From contig JBECLA010000020.1 in assembly GCA_040235565.1 (NCBI GenBank), forward strand, positions 1 to 46,029: a DNA stretch of 46,029 nt, in the 5' to 3' direction. The translations under genes and the position numbers were made by a program. The DNA is from JAHEIJ01 sp040235565. Its GTDB lineage: Bacteria > Pseudomonadota > Gammaproteobacteria > UBA6429 > Thiohalophilaceae. This document shows, one piece after another, positions 8,424 through 16,944 of the stretch; positions within the stretch are counted from its first letter, which is position 1; every line of letters starts with the position of its first letter. The notes under the pieces are model-generated. The model saw only the letters and a program-made list of their open reading frames with translations. It had not been told where the DNA came from and ran no database searches.

Positions 8424-9241
8424 TGCGGGCAAACCGACCCAGTTTCTACAGTTTACTGGCACTGCTCCTGGTGTTGGCGGGCTGCAGCAGCACTTCATCA
8501 CGATACAGTTACCATCACGACAGTGCCCCGGATCGGGATATTGATGTCAGCAAGATTCCAGATGCGACCCCGATAAATGAACCCCGCAGCCAGTACGGTA
8601 ATCCGGACTCGTATGTCGTTAATGGTCAACGTTACCATGTGATGAATGATGCAGAAGGTTACGTGGAACGAGGCATCGCTTCGTGGTACGGCAAAAAGTT
8701 TCACGGTCATCGAACCTCCAGTGGCGAGCCGTACAACATGTACGCCATGACGGCTGCCCATACCCGATTACCCTTGCCAAGTTATGTGCAGGTCACCAAT
8801 CTGCGAAACCAGCGCGCAGTCGTGGTGCGGGTGAATGATCGGGGTCCCTTTCATGCCAATCGCATTATCGATTTGTCATACGCCGCCGCCAAGAAACTGG
8901 GGATTACCGCCAGGGGCACGGCCATGGTGGAAGTGCGCGCAATTGGAGCGGAGCAAAACCCGAGGGTGGCAACAACCACCAGTCGCGATCAATCGCTGCG
9001 GCAGGCCGAGTTTCAGTTATATTTACAAGTGGGGGCCTTTGTCAGCCGCCACAATGCGGAACGTCTCCAGCAACAACTACGCACCCGTTATAGCAAACTG
9101 ACTATCAATGCCGGTTATAACGCCGAAAACAACATCTACCGCGTCCGTATTGGTCCTCTGGCCAGCGTCGCCGAAGCAGATCGCCTGGCTGAAGCCCTCA
9201 GTCGTGAAGGCTTTGCAACTCCCCATATTGTGGTCGACTGA
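8423..9241 (+). CDS. rlpA: Septal ring lytic transglycosylase / rare lipoprotein A
   Basis: The 272-aa precursor begins with a lipoprotein signal whose lipobox is LAGC (LLALLLVLAGCSS). The double-psi beta-barrel domain (about residues 80-170) includes GIASWYGKKFHGHRTSSGE and VVVRVNDRGPFHANRIIDLSYAAA, with the catalytic Asp/His pair of RlpA. The last about 75 residues form a SPOR domain (FQLYLQVGAFVSRHNAERLQ ... RVRIGPLASVAEADRL) that binds denuded glycan strands at the septum. The start shares one base with the mltB stop (TAATG), so translation is probably coupled. In Pseudomonas, RlpA cleaves glycans lacking stem peptides. Confidence 0.96.
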   Translation: MRANRPSFYSLLALLLVLAGCSSTSSRYSYHHDSAPDRDIDVSKIPDATPINEPRSQYGNPDSYVVNGQRYHVMNDAEGYVERGIASWYGKKFHGHRTSSGEPYNMYAMTAAHTRLPLPSYVQVTNLRNQRAVVVRVNDRGPFHANRIIDLSYAAAKKLGITARGTAMVEVRAIGAEQNPRVATTTSRDQSLRQAEFQLYLQVGAFVSRHNAERLQQQLRTRYSKLTINAGYNAENNIYRVRIGPLASVAEADRLAEALSREGFATPHIVVD

Positions 9242-9328
9242 TTTCCACAATTTGAAACGCTACTAGGTTTTTCCCGCTGACTGCGGGTAGAATAGTCGCA
9301 CGTCACCAAAACCAGAAATGATTCCATT

Positions 9329-10465
9329 ATGCGTTTATCACTGTTATTTGCATGCCTGTTACTGTTAATTAATTTCCCCCTCCATGCTGCTCCCTCGATC
9401 GTCCCCGCCGCGCCAACTATCAATGCGAAGGCCTGGTTGCTGATCGATTACAACAGCGGCCAGGTGCTGGCGGAACACAACAGTCAGCAACGTGTTGAAC
9501 CGGCCAGTCTGACAAAAATGATGACGGCCTACATTGTGCTGTACGAAATTCGTAATGGCAGTTTCCAGACGAATGATCTGGTCCGCATCAGCGAAAAGGC
9601 CTGGCGGATGAAAGGTTCACGCATGTTTATTGAAGTTAACAGCCAGGTAAGTGTTGAGGAACTGTTAAAAGGCTTGATTATCCAGTCAGGCAACGATGCC
9701 ACGGTAGCGCTGGCCGAGCATGTTGCAGGTACCGAAGGCGCCTTCGTGGAACTGATGAACCAGCACGCCCGCACCATGGGAATGACAGGTAGCCACTTTA
9801 CCAACAGCACCGGGTGGCCGGATCCTGAGCACTACACGACGCCACATGATCTGGCGATCCTGTCCCGCGCCCTGATCCGCGATTTTCCCGAACATTATTC
9901 CTGGTACAAAATCAAGGAATATACCTATAACAATATCCGTCAATTCAACCGCAATCGTTTGCTGTGGCTGGATGAGCGGGTGGATGGCATCAAGACGGGG
10001 CATACGGAATCGGCCGGGTATTGTCTGGTTGCCTCGGCGGAAGAGAATGATATGCGGCTGATCTCGATCGTATTGGGAACCGGGTCGGAAAATGCCCGTG
10101 CCGCCGTCAGCCGTAAATTACTAAATTATGGTTTCCGCTTTTATGAAACGTTTCTGCTCCATCATGCCAAAGAACCGTTGCAAAACGTGCGCATCTGGAA
10201 AGGCGAACAGGAAACCCTGCCTCTGGGTCTGCAGAATGACCTGTATATCACTATCCCGCGCGGTCAACGTAACAAGGTCAAGGCTAATATGACGCTTGAA
10301 ACCGGGTTGATTGCCCCGGCCATAAAAGGTCGGGCCTATGGCCAGGTCAACATCATGTTGAATGATGAACAACTCAGCCAGCAACCATTGGTGGCATTGG
10401 AAGAGGTACCCGAAGGTGGACTCTGGCGCCAACTGGTGGATAGCGTCATGCTGATGTTCCAGTAA
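9329..10465 (+). CDS. dacA: D-alanyl-D-alanine carboxypeptidase (PBP5/6 type)
   Basis: A 378-aa serine DD-carboxypeptidase that trims the terminal D-Ala of peptidoglycan pentapeptides. A signal peptide covers about residues 1-21. The active-site motifs are present and in order: SLTK (S60), SGN (in QSGNDAT) and KTG (GIKTGHTESAGYC). A beta-rich C-terminal domain follows, and the end (GLWRQLVDSVMLMFQ) is an amphipathic helix, the inner-membrane anchor of PBP5-type enzymes. An 87-base gap after rlpA holds TAGAAT at 9288-9293, a possible -10 box. In this conserved cluster the gene is usually called dacA or dacC; the symbol is by context. Confidence 0.95.
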   Translation: MRLSLLFACLLLLINFPLHAAPSIVPAAPTINAKAWLLIDYNSGQVLAEHNSQQRVEPASLTKMMTAYIVLYEIRNGSFQTNDLVRISEKAWRMKGSRMFIEVNSQVSVEELLKGLIIQSGNDATVALAEHVAGTEGAFVELMNQHARTMGMTGSHFTNSTGWPDPEHYTTPHDLAILSRALIRDFPEHYSWYKIKEYTYNNIRQFNRNRLLWLDERVDGIKTGHTESAGYCLVASAEENDMRLISIVLGTGSENARAAVSRKLLNYGFRFYETFLLHHAKEPLQNVRIWKGEQETLPLGLQNDLYITIPRGQRNKVKANMTLETGLIAPAIKGRAYGQVNIMLNDEQLSQQPLVALEEVPEGGLWRQLVDSVMLMFQ

Positions 10466-10522
10466 CACCGGACGCGCATACTTTGTCTCTAACCACGTGA
10501 CTTAATATACGACGAGAACCTT

Positions 10523-11383
10523 ATGAGCACCCCAACCGTATATCTGAATGGTGAATACTTACCACTCGACCAGGCCTGTGTCCCTGTGCTGGATCGTGGT
10601 TTTATCTTTGGTGACGGTGTCTATGAAGTCATTCCCGTTTACGACGGCAAAGCCTTTCGCCTTGCACATCACCTGCAACGCCTGAAAAACAGTATGCAGG
10701 CTGTCCGCATTGCCAATCCCCACAGCGATGAAGAATGGAGCGCGATAATTAACGGCGTTGTGGCGCACAATAATGGTGGTGACCAATCCGTTTATTTACA
10801 AATCACCCGCGGTGTCGCCCGTCGCGATCACCGCTTCCCCGATGATATCACGCCGACGGTTTTTGTTATGAGCAACCTGTTTGAGCCGGTCGCCAGGGAA
10901 CAACTCGAACAGGGCGTTGCGGCCATTACCCTCGACGATATTCGCTGGCAATATTGCAGCATCAAAAGCATTGCTTTGTTACCAAACATATTATTGCGCC
11001 AACAAGCGGTAGAACGAGGTGCCGCCGAAGCAATCCTGCTGCGTAACGACGAGGTTACCGAAGGCGCGGCAAGCAATGTGTTTATCGTCAAAGACGGCGT
11101 CATTGTTACCCCACCCAAAACTGACTGTCTGCTGCCCGGCATCACGCGCGATTTAATCGTGGAACAAGCCAGGGAACATGGACTGGCGGTGAGGGAGGCC
11201 AATATAAAACAAAACGAACTGGAAGCGGCTGATGAGATCTGGCTAACCAGCTCCACCAAGGAAATCCTCCCGGTGACGCATTTAAATGGCCAACCGATAG
11301 GTAATGGCCGGCCCGGCAAGATGTGGCACCAGATGTACGAACTCTATCAGGCATATAAACAATCCCTGCGCCAGGCCGTTTGA
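10523..11383 (+). CDS. dat: D-amino acid aminotransferase (PLP fold type IV)
   Basis: This 286-aa protein is a fold-type IV PLP transaminase. It has the N-terminal VYLNGEYLPLDQACVPVLDRGFIFGDGVYEVIPVYDGK segment, the PLP lysine in CSIKSIALLPNILLRQQA, and GAASNVFIVKDG plus ITRDLIVEQA for phosphate binding. Such enzymes interconvert D-alanine and D-glutamate with their keto acids, supplying D-amino acids for the wall. Its position between the DD-carboxypeptidase and ybeD is conserved in Pseudomonas relatives. A branched-chain or 4-amino-4-deoxychorismate role is less likely given this context, but substrate cannot be read from sequence. Confidence 0.9.
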   Translation: MSTPTVYLNGEYLPLDQACVPVLDRGFIFGDGVYEVIPVYDGKAFRLAHHLQRLKNSMQAVRIANPHSDEEWSAIINGVVAHNNGGDQSVYLQITRGVARRDHRFPDDITPTVFVMSNLFEPVAREQLEQGVAAITLDDIRWQYCSIKSIALLPNILLRQQAVERGAAEAILLRNDEVTEGAASNVFIVKDGVIVTPPKTDCLLPGITRDLIVEQAREHGLAVREANIKQNELEAADEIWLTSSTKEILPVTHLNGQPIGNGRPGKMWHQMYELYQAYKQSLRQAV

Positions 11384-11422
11384 GCGCTTGAAAAATGCTT
11401 CACCGGCTACACATTTAAACGC

Positions 11423-11686
11423 ATGAATGAAGATAGCCTGCTGACCTTCCCCTGTGAGTTCCCTATCAAGATAATGGGGCGTAACAGCGACACCCTTGAA
11501 ACCGAGGTTGTGAGGATAGTTCGCAAACATGCCCCTGATATATCATCCGAGGCGGTGACGAGCCGCAGCAGCGGCAAAGGAAATTACCTTGCTGTGACTG
11601 TTATTGTCAACGCCACCAGCAAGGAACAACTGGATAACATCTATCTGGAACTGAATGCTCATGAGGCGGTGCTGATGACACTCTGA
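11423..11686 (+). CDS. ybeD: YbeD family DUF493 protein
   Basis: An 87-aa protein with the DUF493/YbeD pattern: LLTFPCEFPIKIMGRN near the N-terminus, SRSSGKGNYLAVTVIVNATSKEQLDNIYLELNAHEAVLMTL at the end, the latter an ACT-like ferredoxin fold. The function of YbeD is not settled; its fold resembles allosteric regulatory domains. It normally lies directly upstream of lipB. Here about 2.8 kb of other genes separates the two. The start ATG at 11423 has only a weak purine-rich sequence upstream. Confidence 0.93.
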   Translation: MNEDSLLTFPCEFPIKIMGRNSDTLETEVVRIVRKHAPDISSEAVTSRSSGKGNYLAVTVIVNATSKEQLDNIYLELNAHEAVLMTL

Positions 11687-11739
11687 TTGTTCGACTTGCC
11701 TGGTAGCGGGCGTATCAGGGACAATCCGCATGAGAAGCT

Positions 11740-12816
11740 TTAAAAAAAATCTTTTTTCGCCAACATCTCATTTCTGGGATATTTCACAATCACGATAATC
11801 CGACGCCAGACATCATCGATCTCAAGTTCAGCAAATTCGAGTTTTCTGGCTGACTGAGCTGAAGACTCAGCCACCTTGATTCCCATGCGGGTCAGATTCA
11901 GGGTGATCTGGTTTAGCCGAATTATCTTCTCGGGATGGGACAGCATTTCCTTGACCATTTCAAGGTGCTCACCTGGTGTCTCGATATTACCGGATTCGCT
12001 TTCAGTAGCTTGATTTTCACTGGCAATATTTTCTTTTTTGTCATTTTTACCCAGCACATCAGCTCGAATGGACAATAATAAATCAGTCAGCTCCTGACCC
12101 CAGGCCTGGTTTGCCTTATATCTTCTGTCGAGTACGCGACGATATTCATCACTGCCTGCTCCCCGAATCCGGCGGGACATCACATTTTCATAAGTATTTG
12201 AGATCAGTGCATCAAAAATACAGCTTTTCAGACTTTCGCGAACCGCTTTTTCCGTCGCAGCCGGTGACAAGATGTTATGTCCGAGAAAATTCACCGAGAT
12301 ACGCGGCACATCCTTCTTGATAAAATCGCCTTCCAGTTCCATGCCGAAGCCGGCATGCTCCTCTTTCTCCATACACATCAGGGCAAAGCAGTGCTCCATA
12401 TTTACATTCATGCTGTCTTCAAAAAATGCTCTTAGTGCCTCGCTTTTACTGAAAGTGCGCTGCAAATCACTCACAGTGGCAAACACTGCATTTACCAGGG
12501 GGTCGCTACCAAATGCTTTCTTGTTAAACTCAACCGGGCCGGGAATTTTCTCTACCAAGCCGTTGATATAGTGCAATGCCGTTTCGACTGTTGCTGTCAA
12601 TTTCTTTTTATAACCGAGAATCAGGCGCATGTTGGGATCAATACCGTCGATCAATTGATCAATGGCGGCATTTACGGTCGCTACATTTTTACGCTCCAGT
12701 GCCTGTTCCGCCCGTCGCTTATCCAGTCTTGCTCGTAGTCCGAAGAGCATGTATTTGAATATGCTGGTCATAAAGTGTTTGCACTCGTTTTTCAGCCAGA
12801 TAGTAATTCCATCCAC
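11740..12816 (-). CDS. Hypothetical protein, 358 aa, no recognised domain
   Basis: I do not recognise this protein. It looks soluble and mostly alpha-helical, with a basic N-terminal region (FGLRARLDKRRAEQALERK), a helical middle and a Glu/Ser/Asn-rich linker (about residues 268-290: KNDKKENIASENQATESESG). The last 70 residues (ISVNFLGHN is earlier; the end is LEFAELEIDDVWRRIIVIVKYPRNEM) contain mixed strands. Two cysteines lie near MEHCFALMCMEKEEH. An ATG at 12771 (MTSIFKYMLFGLRARL) may be the true start; neither has a clear Shine-Dalgarno. It is opposite in strand to its neighbours and interrupts ybeD-lipB. Confidence 0.7.
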   Translation of the reverse strand: MDGITIWLKNECKHFMTSIFKYMLFGLRARLDKRRAEQALERKNVATVNAAIDQLIDGIDPNMRLILGYKKKLTATVETALHYINGLVEKIPGPVEFNKKAFGSDPLVNAVFATVSDLQRTFSKSEALRAFFEDSMNVNMEHCFALMCMEKEEHAGFGMELEGDFIKKDVPRISVNFLGHNILSPAATEKAVRESLKSCIFDALISNTYENVMSRRIRGAGSDEYRRVLDRRYKANQAWGQELTDLLLSIRADVLGKNDKKENIASENQATESESGNIETPGEHLEMVKEMLSHPEKIIRLNQITLNLTRMGIKVAESSAQSARKLEFAELEIDDVWRRIIVIVKYPRNEMLAKKDFF

Positions 12817-13021
12817 ATAGTTTGCAATAATACTAGGTTATTGTTGTAGCCGGGTACAGTTCGCTTTCATTGGATATGCATGTCAAAATTCAGTTTCAGT
12901 GATGTATCTGAACCACGTTAATGCATTCACTCAAACTGGAAGAGTTAAAAAGCTTCGCTACTATTTACCCAGATAGCCACGATGTTCGGATTTATTTGTG
13001 ACCAGACCGAAGGAGAAAAAG

Positions 13022-13246
13022 GTGAGCGATAGACTAATGATATTGCCGGCAAAAGACACAACTGCCATCCGCCTGGTGCGTATCCCGGATGATTATGAGG
13101 AGCATGAAGTATTCCGCCATGTCACCGGTATCATTGCCAGGATTGAAGAGAACAATCCCGACTACACCTGGGACGATATCCAGACGGAACTGGAAGATCA
13201 TGGTTTTGAACCGATTTCGTTCATCCTCGGCCCCGAACTGGACTGA
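13022..13246 (+). CDS. Small acidic hypothetical protein, 74 aa
   Basis: The GTG at 13022 is preferred because AAGGAG lies about 6 bases upstream (around 13010-13015). The frame is also open from a GTG at 12998, but that one has no such site. The product (MSDRLMILPAKDTTAIRLVRIPDD...) is strongly acidic, with many Asp and Glu residues in its second half (EENNPDYTWDDIQTELEDHG) and no membrane segment. It resembles a small folded alpha/beta protein rather than random translation, but I know no family for it. The next small gene starts about 120 bases later on the same strand. Confidence 0.6.
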   Translation: MSDRLMILPAKDTTAIRLVRIPDDYEEHEVFRHVTGIIARIEENNPDYTWDDIQTELEDHGFEPISFILGPELD

Positions 13247-13366
13247 CGATGATATTTATCATTGTCTGATGGATCGGAGGCAGATTAGCCGGAAAGTCAT
13301 ATACATAAACTAATTCATCTGCCGATTAACCTGTTAGGACAACGCATTGATAAAGGGAGGCAGGGA

Positions 13367-13570
13367 ATGACAATTGGCAAGAAATACCAGTTTGAACATT
13401 GTGAGTGCCTGGGGCCGGGTCGTCAATTTAATCTAGTGGTTCCTTCGGGAATATGGGCCGTTGATGAAGCCAGCGCCTGTGTCAGGGTCGTTCTGGGTTA
13501 TCGCGTAAGAGAACTGGACAAAGCGGCTTTTGAACAGCTCAAGGCGGAAAGGAAGGCCGTACCACTGTAA
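13367..13570 (+). CDS. Small hypothetical protein, 67 aa
   Basis: A good Shine-Dalgarno (AAAGGGAGG just upstream, near 13352-13360) precedes the ATG, which supports real translation. The 67-residue product is compact and mixed in composition (MTIGKKYQFEHCECLG ... VRELDKAAFEQLKAERKAVPL), with a CEC cysteine pair near residue 12 and a helical, charged C-terminus. I recognise no domain. It sits between the 74-aa acidic protein and the cytochrome gene in the segment that separates ybeD from lipB. Confidence 0.5.
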   Translation: MTIGKKYQFEHCECLGPGRQFNLVVPSGIWAVDEASACVRVVLGYRVRELDKAAFEQLKAERKAVPL

Positions 13571-13747
13571 ACTCAACCCGATAATTTGAAATCGGATCAT
13601 CCGCAAGACGCATTCGTCCGAACACGCAGCGTGGTACGATTGAAAATAGTAGCTTAGTAATTCAGACGGGTAATACCGCGGAAGGTTGCAGGGACGGAGT
13701 TATTGGCTCCGCCCCGCGAATTTAGCTATTACAACCCGGTTGCCCTG

Positions 13748-14143
13748 CTAGTTATTTTTCGCTCCCTCATCAATCCAGGTTTTGATCGTCGCTATTTGAT
13801 CTTCACTGAGCGGGGTCTTGATCTTGGAGGCAAGGGTGTCTTTGGTATGCGGCGGCATATGGATTTTCGGATCAGCCTTATGGGCAACTAACCGGAACAA
13901 GGTACTGGATTCACTGTCTCCCGGCACCACAACCTGGCCAAACTTGGTACCACGCATCAGATCATCGTAGGTAACCAGAACCAGCCCGCTTTCTTCGGAC
14001 CCTTCGCCCTTGCCATCATGACATTCCAGGCATCTGTCAGTAATGATGGGTTTCACGTCTTTTGAATAACTAACCTCTTTGCTACAACCGGTTGCGACCA
14101 CTGTAACAATCGCAAACGCAATGGCGAGTAGATTAAACCGCAT
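13748..14143 (-). CDS. Lipoprotein c-type cytochrome (PSCyt1-like)
   Basis: The 131-aa product from the ATG at 14143 is a small periplasmic c-type cytochrome anchored by lipid. The signal ends in a lipobox at C20 (TVVATGCSKE). One haem-binding CxxCH is present: C38-L-E-C41-H42 in ITDRCLECHDGKG. Later HMPPH offers a plausible axial methionine. The SYSKDVKPIITDRCLECH and LSEDQIATIKTWIDEGAK stretches match the planctomycete-type cytochrome c (PSCyt1) pattern. The start is fixed by GAGGGAG about 6 bases upstream; a longer frame from 14185 would bury the signal peptide. Its electron partner is unknown; no oxidoreductase is adjacent. Confidence 0.85.
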   Translation of the reverse strand: MRFNLLAIAFAIVTVVATGCSKEVSYSKDVKPIITDRCLECHDGKGEGSEESGLVLVTYDDLMRGTKFGQVVVPGDSESSTLFRLVAHKADPKIHMPPHTKDTLASKIKTPLSEDQIATIKTWIDEGAKNN

Positions 14144-14509
14144 TTCATTCTCCCTCAAAAAAACCGTTGTTCTTATTGCAAACATATATCAAGACAACAA
14201 ATATGGCCAGTACTTGTCAGCATTATTGCGAGTCGTGCATCGTGAGTTAAGGTGAGACTTGATGGCGATCAGAAAAGTACCGAAAATTCTGCTTAATCAG
14301 TGTGCAATTCCGCCGGATCCATCGTAGCAATGTTTCCTTTTTAACCACCCGCTGCGGACGGGTTCACGTCGACGGCTTTGGCTTGCCCCGGAGTGCCGGG
14401 ATCCGTTCGTTTGCCTCAATTCCCTCTTTGGCGGGTGACACTCTTTCACCCCCCCTTCCTGAACGGAAAACCGGTACAATATGGCCACGAAGATTTATCC
14501 TCCAAACTT
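14144..14509. other. Intergenic stretch between the cytochrome gene and lipB
   Basis: About 366 bases with no supported gene. It must carry the divergent promoters of the cytochrome gene and lipB. TACAAT at 14475-14480 is a possible -10 box for lipB, but no good -35 is visible at the right distance. Open frames here run in several directions (the lipB frame is open back to 14378), but none has a convincing start or composition. GC-rich text around 14345-14405 (GCCCCGGAGTGCCGGGATCC) resembles the short intergenic repeats common in gammaproteobacteria; no second copy was found in this window. Confidence 0.4.
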
Positions 14510-15169
14510 ATGTCCTCAGTTTCCAGCCTAATCAATATCCGTGATCTCGGCCGCCGTGACTACGAGTCAGTATGGCGCGAGATGCAGGCGTTCACCGCCG
14601 CGCGCCAACCCGACACGGTGGATGAGCTGTGGGTCGTCGAACATCCACCGGTTTTTACCCTCGGGCTGAATGGCAAGGCGGAGCATTTGCTTAATCCTGC
14701 TGATATTCCCGTGATCAACGTGGATCGCGGAGGGCAGGTAACCTACCACGGTCCCGGCCAACTGGTGGTGTATACCTTATTAGATCTCCAGCGTCGGCAT
14801 CTCGGTGTGAAGGAACTGGTACGCAAGCTGGAACAGGCCATCATCAATTTGCTGGCCGAATTTGGTATCGAAGCGACAGGCCGGGAAGATGCACCGGGCG
14901 TTTACGTCACTGGCGCCAAGATCGCCGCACTGGGACTGCGGGTCAAAAAAGGCCGCACTTACCATGGTCTGGCACTGAATGTCGCCATGGATCTGACCCC
15001 GTTTGCCCGCATTAACCCCTGTGGTTATGCGGGCATGGCCGTCACCCAGACCCGGGATCTGGGAATCACCGCCAGCATGCCGGAATTGCGAGACCACCTG
15101 ATCGATCATCTTTGCGCACTTCTGGGCTACAATTGCCCTTCGCACGCCGCCCTGAATCAAACAGCATGA
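14510..15169 (+). CDS. lipB: Octanoyl-[ACP]:protein N-octanoyltransferase
   Basis: LipB transfers octanoate from acyl carrier protein to lipoyl domains, the first step of lipoate synthesis. From the ATG at 14510 the protein is 219 aa, the family length. Motifs: RGGQVTYHGPGQLVVYTLLDL (RGGxxTxHxPGQ), KIAALGLRVKKGRTYHGLALNV with the active-site lysine, and INPCGYAGMAVTQ with the catalytic cysteine. The frame is open upstream to 14378, but that extension translates intergenic sequence and would span the TACAAT candidate promoter. The stop overlaps the lipA ATG (ATGA at 15166-15169), so the two enzymes are translationally coupled. Confidence 0.96.
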   Translation: MSSVSSLINIRDLGRRDYESVWREMQAFTAARQPDTVDELWVVEHPPVFTLGLNGKAEHLLNPADIPVINVDRGGQVTYHGPGQLVVYTLLDLQRRHLGVKELVRKLEQAIINLLAEFGIEATGREDAPGVYVTGAKIAALGLRVKKGRTYHGLALNVAMDLTPFARINPCGYAGMAVTQTRDLGITASMPELRDHLIDHLCALLGYNCPSHAALNQTA

Positions 15170-16140
15170 CAAAATCCACTGACAATCTTGACGAGGTCCT
15201 GCCCCGTCCGGCCAACCCGTTAAAAGGGGAATCCAAAACCGCCCGCATTCCCGTCAAGGTGGTGCAGCCAGACAAACCGCTCAGCAAGCCGCGCTGGATC
15301 CGTGCCAAGGCCCCCAATACCCCCGCCGTCGCGCGCCTGAAACAGATTCTCCGCAAACAGAATTTATATACCGTGTGTGAAGAAGCCGCCTGCCCCAATA
15401 TTGGCGAATGTTTCGGCCACGGCACCGCCACGTTTATGATCATGGGTGACATCTGCACCCGTCGCTGCCCGTTCTGTGATGTCGCCCACGGCCGCCCCAA
15501 CCCGCTTGATCAGGATGAACCCCGAAATCTCGCCCTGACGATCCAGGCGATGACGCTGAACTATGTGGTCATTACTTCGGTGGATCGGGATGATCTGCGT
15601 GACGGCGGCGCGGGCCACTTCGCGGCCTGTATCAGTGCGACCCGGCAACACAGCCCGGCTACCGGGATTGAAATTCTGGTACCGGATTTCCGCGGCCGGA
15701 TGGATATTGCACTGGAAATACTGGGCCGGACACCACCGGATGTGTTTAATCACAATCTGGAAACCGTGCCACGCCTGTATCGGCAGGCCCGGCCCGGTGC
15801 CGATTACCACTGGTCACTGCAGTTGCTGCAAACATTTAAATCTGCAAACCCGGCCATCCCGACCAAGTCCGGCCTGATGCTGGGGCTGGGGGAAACCCTG
15901 GACGAAGTCGCAGCGGTCATGCGCGACCTGCGGGAACATGAGTGTGACATGCTGACGCTGGGGCAGTATTTACAACCCAGCCAACACCACCTGCCGGTCA
16001 GCCGATACGTCAAGCCAGAGGAGTTCCAGCAACTGGAAGTCCTCGGCTATGAACTGGGCTTTGCCAATGTCGCCAGTGGACCGATGGTCCGCTCGTCCTA
16101 TCATGCCGACAAGCAGGCGGCCGGGAAAAAAATCTCGTAA
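15166..16140 (+). CDS. lipA: Lipoyl synthase (radical SAM)
   Basis: LipA inserts two sulfurs into protein-bound octanoyl chains. The 324-aa product carries both cluster motifs: the auxiliary CX4CX5C (CEEAACPNIGEC) and the radical-SAM CX3CX2C (CTRRCPFC). The C-terminal RSSYHAD contains the conserved RSSY serine that ligates the auxiliary cluster. Other family stretches are VVITSVDRDDLRDGGAGHFA, FNHNLETVPRLY and LTLGQYLQPSQHHLPV. ATG 15166 is chosen over an upstream TTG at 15112 because of the ATGA overlap with lipB and because MTKSTDNL begins at a natural N-terminus. Confidence 0.97.
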   Translation: MTKSTDNLDEVLPRPANPLKGESKTARIPVKVVQPDKPLSKPRWIRAKAPNTPAVARLKQILRKQNLYTVCEEAACPNIGECFGHGTATFMIMGDICTRRCPFCDVAHGRPNPLDQDEPRNLALTIQAMTLNYVVITSVDRDDLRDGGAGHFAACISATRQHSPATGIEILVPDFRGRMDIALEILGRTPPDVFNHNLETVPRLYRQARPGADYHWSLQLLQTFKSANPAIPTKSGLMLGLGETLDEVAAVMRDLREHECDMLTLGQYLQPSQHHLPVSRYVKPEEFQQLEVLGYELGFANVASGPMVRSSYHADKQAAGKKIS

Positions 16141-16158
16141 TTCATTTTGTGATTGGAG

Positions 16159-16935
16159 ATGGAAATCCTGCTGGTCAAAACGGTTCAAACTCTGCTGTTG
16201 CCACCGGGCTTGATGATCCTGCTGATGCTGGCCGGGTACCTCCTCGCCCCGCGTCTGCCGCGAACCGGCAAAACCATGTTATTCACAGGCTTTGCCCTGC
16301 TGGTGCTGCTCAGCCTGCCGATCGTGGCCAAAATGAATCTCCGGCTGCTGGAAACTGACACGGCACTTTCGCCCGCGGAACTGGCCCAGCCTACCGCGCA
16401 GGCGATCGTCATATTAGCTGGCGGGCGTAACTCCGATGCGCCGGAATACGGAAACGCCGATACCGTGTCGACCCTGACCCTCGAGCGCGTGCGTTATGGA
16501 GCCTGGCTACACCGCCTTACCCGCTTGCCGATCCTGGTCACCGGCGGCAACGTGTTTGACCCTTCCCGTCCGGCTGAAGCTGAACTGATGCAGGACATAT
16601 TAACCCAGGAATATCAGCTACCTGTTCAGTGGCTCGAAACGAAATCCCGTAATAGCTGGGAGAACGCCTCCTTCACCCATGAGATCCTCAATGAGGCCGG
16701 CATCACCCGTATTTACCTGGTCACCCAGGCATTTCATATACCTCGCGCCAAAATGGCTTTTGAAGCCGTCGGCCTGGAGGTGATACCGGCCCCGACCGGA
16801 TTTTTAAGTGGCGATGGCGATGGCGAGGCGCCGTTAGTCCTCGAATTTCTTCCGAATGTGGCCGCAATCAAGACCAACTACTACGTCGCTCACGAACTCA
16901 TGGGAATGGTCTGGTACCGGCTGCGCTATTTTTAG
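16159..16935 (+). CDS. YdcF/ElyC family (DUF218) envelope protein
   Basis: The 258-aa product starts with two hydrophobic segments (about residues 7-29 and 38-58), then a DUF218 domain. Family signals include AIVILAGGRNSDAPEYG, TLTLERVRYGAWLHR, PILVTGGNVFD, ETKSRNSWENASFTHEIL and VTQAFHIPRAKMAFEAVGLEVIPAPTGF. In E. coli, ElyC with this layout is needed for envelope integrity and affects undecaprenyl carrier lipid use. ATG 16159 follows GGAG at 16155-16158 too closely for a standard site, while TTG 16153 is also possible. It lies 18 bases after lipA and runs convergent with the following minus-strand operon. Confidence 0.88.
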   Translation: MEILLVKTVQTLLLPPGLMILLMLAGYLLAPRLPRTGKTMLFTGFALLVLLSLPIVAKMNLRLLETDTALSPAELAQPTAQAIVILAGGRNSDAPEYGNADTVSTLTLERVRYGAWLHRLTRLPILVTGGNVFDPSRPAEAELMQDILTQEYQLPVQWLETKSRNSWENASFTHEILNEAGITRIYLVTQAFHIPRAKMAFEAVGLEVIPAPTGFLSGDGDGEAPLVLEFLPNVAAIKTNYYVAHELMGMVWYRLRYF

Positions 16936-16944
16936 AATCCGGCT

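Noticed and set aside
9273..9287. CCCGC-TGACT-GCGGG hairpin before dacA
   Set aside because: Only 5 base pairs; the T run precedes rather than follows it, so it is not a terminator for either strand.
13600..13747. Possible structured RNA or terminator (GGACGGAG ... CTCCGCCC near 13692-13716)
   Set aside because: The stem has a mismatch and no T run on either strand; no cloverleaf or known RNA motif.
14297..14488. Minus-strand frame upstream of lipB encoding SRHSGASQSRRREP-like text
   Set aside because: Arg/Ser-rich translation of a GC-rich intergenic repeat is typical junk; no ribosome-binding site.
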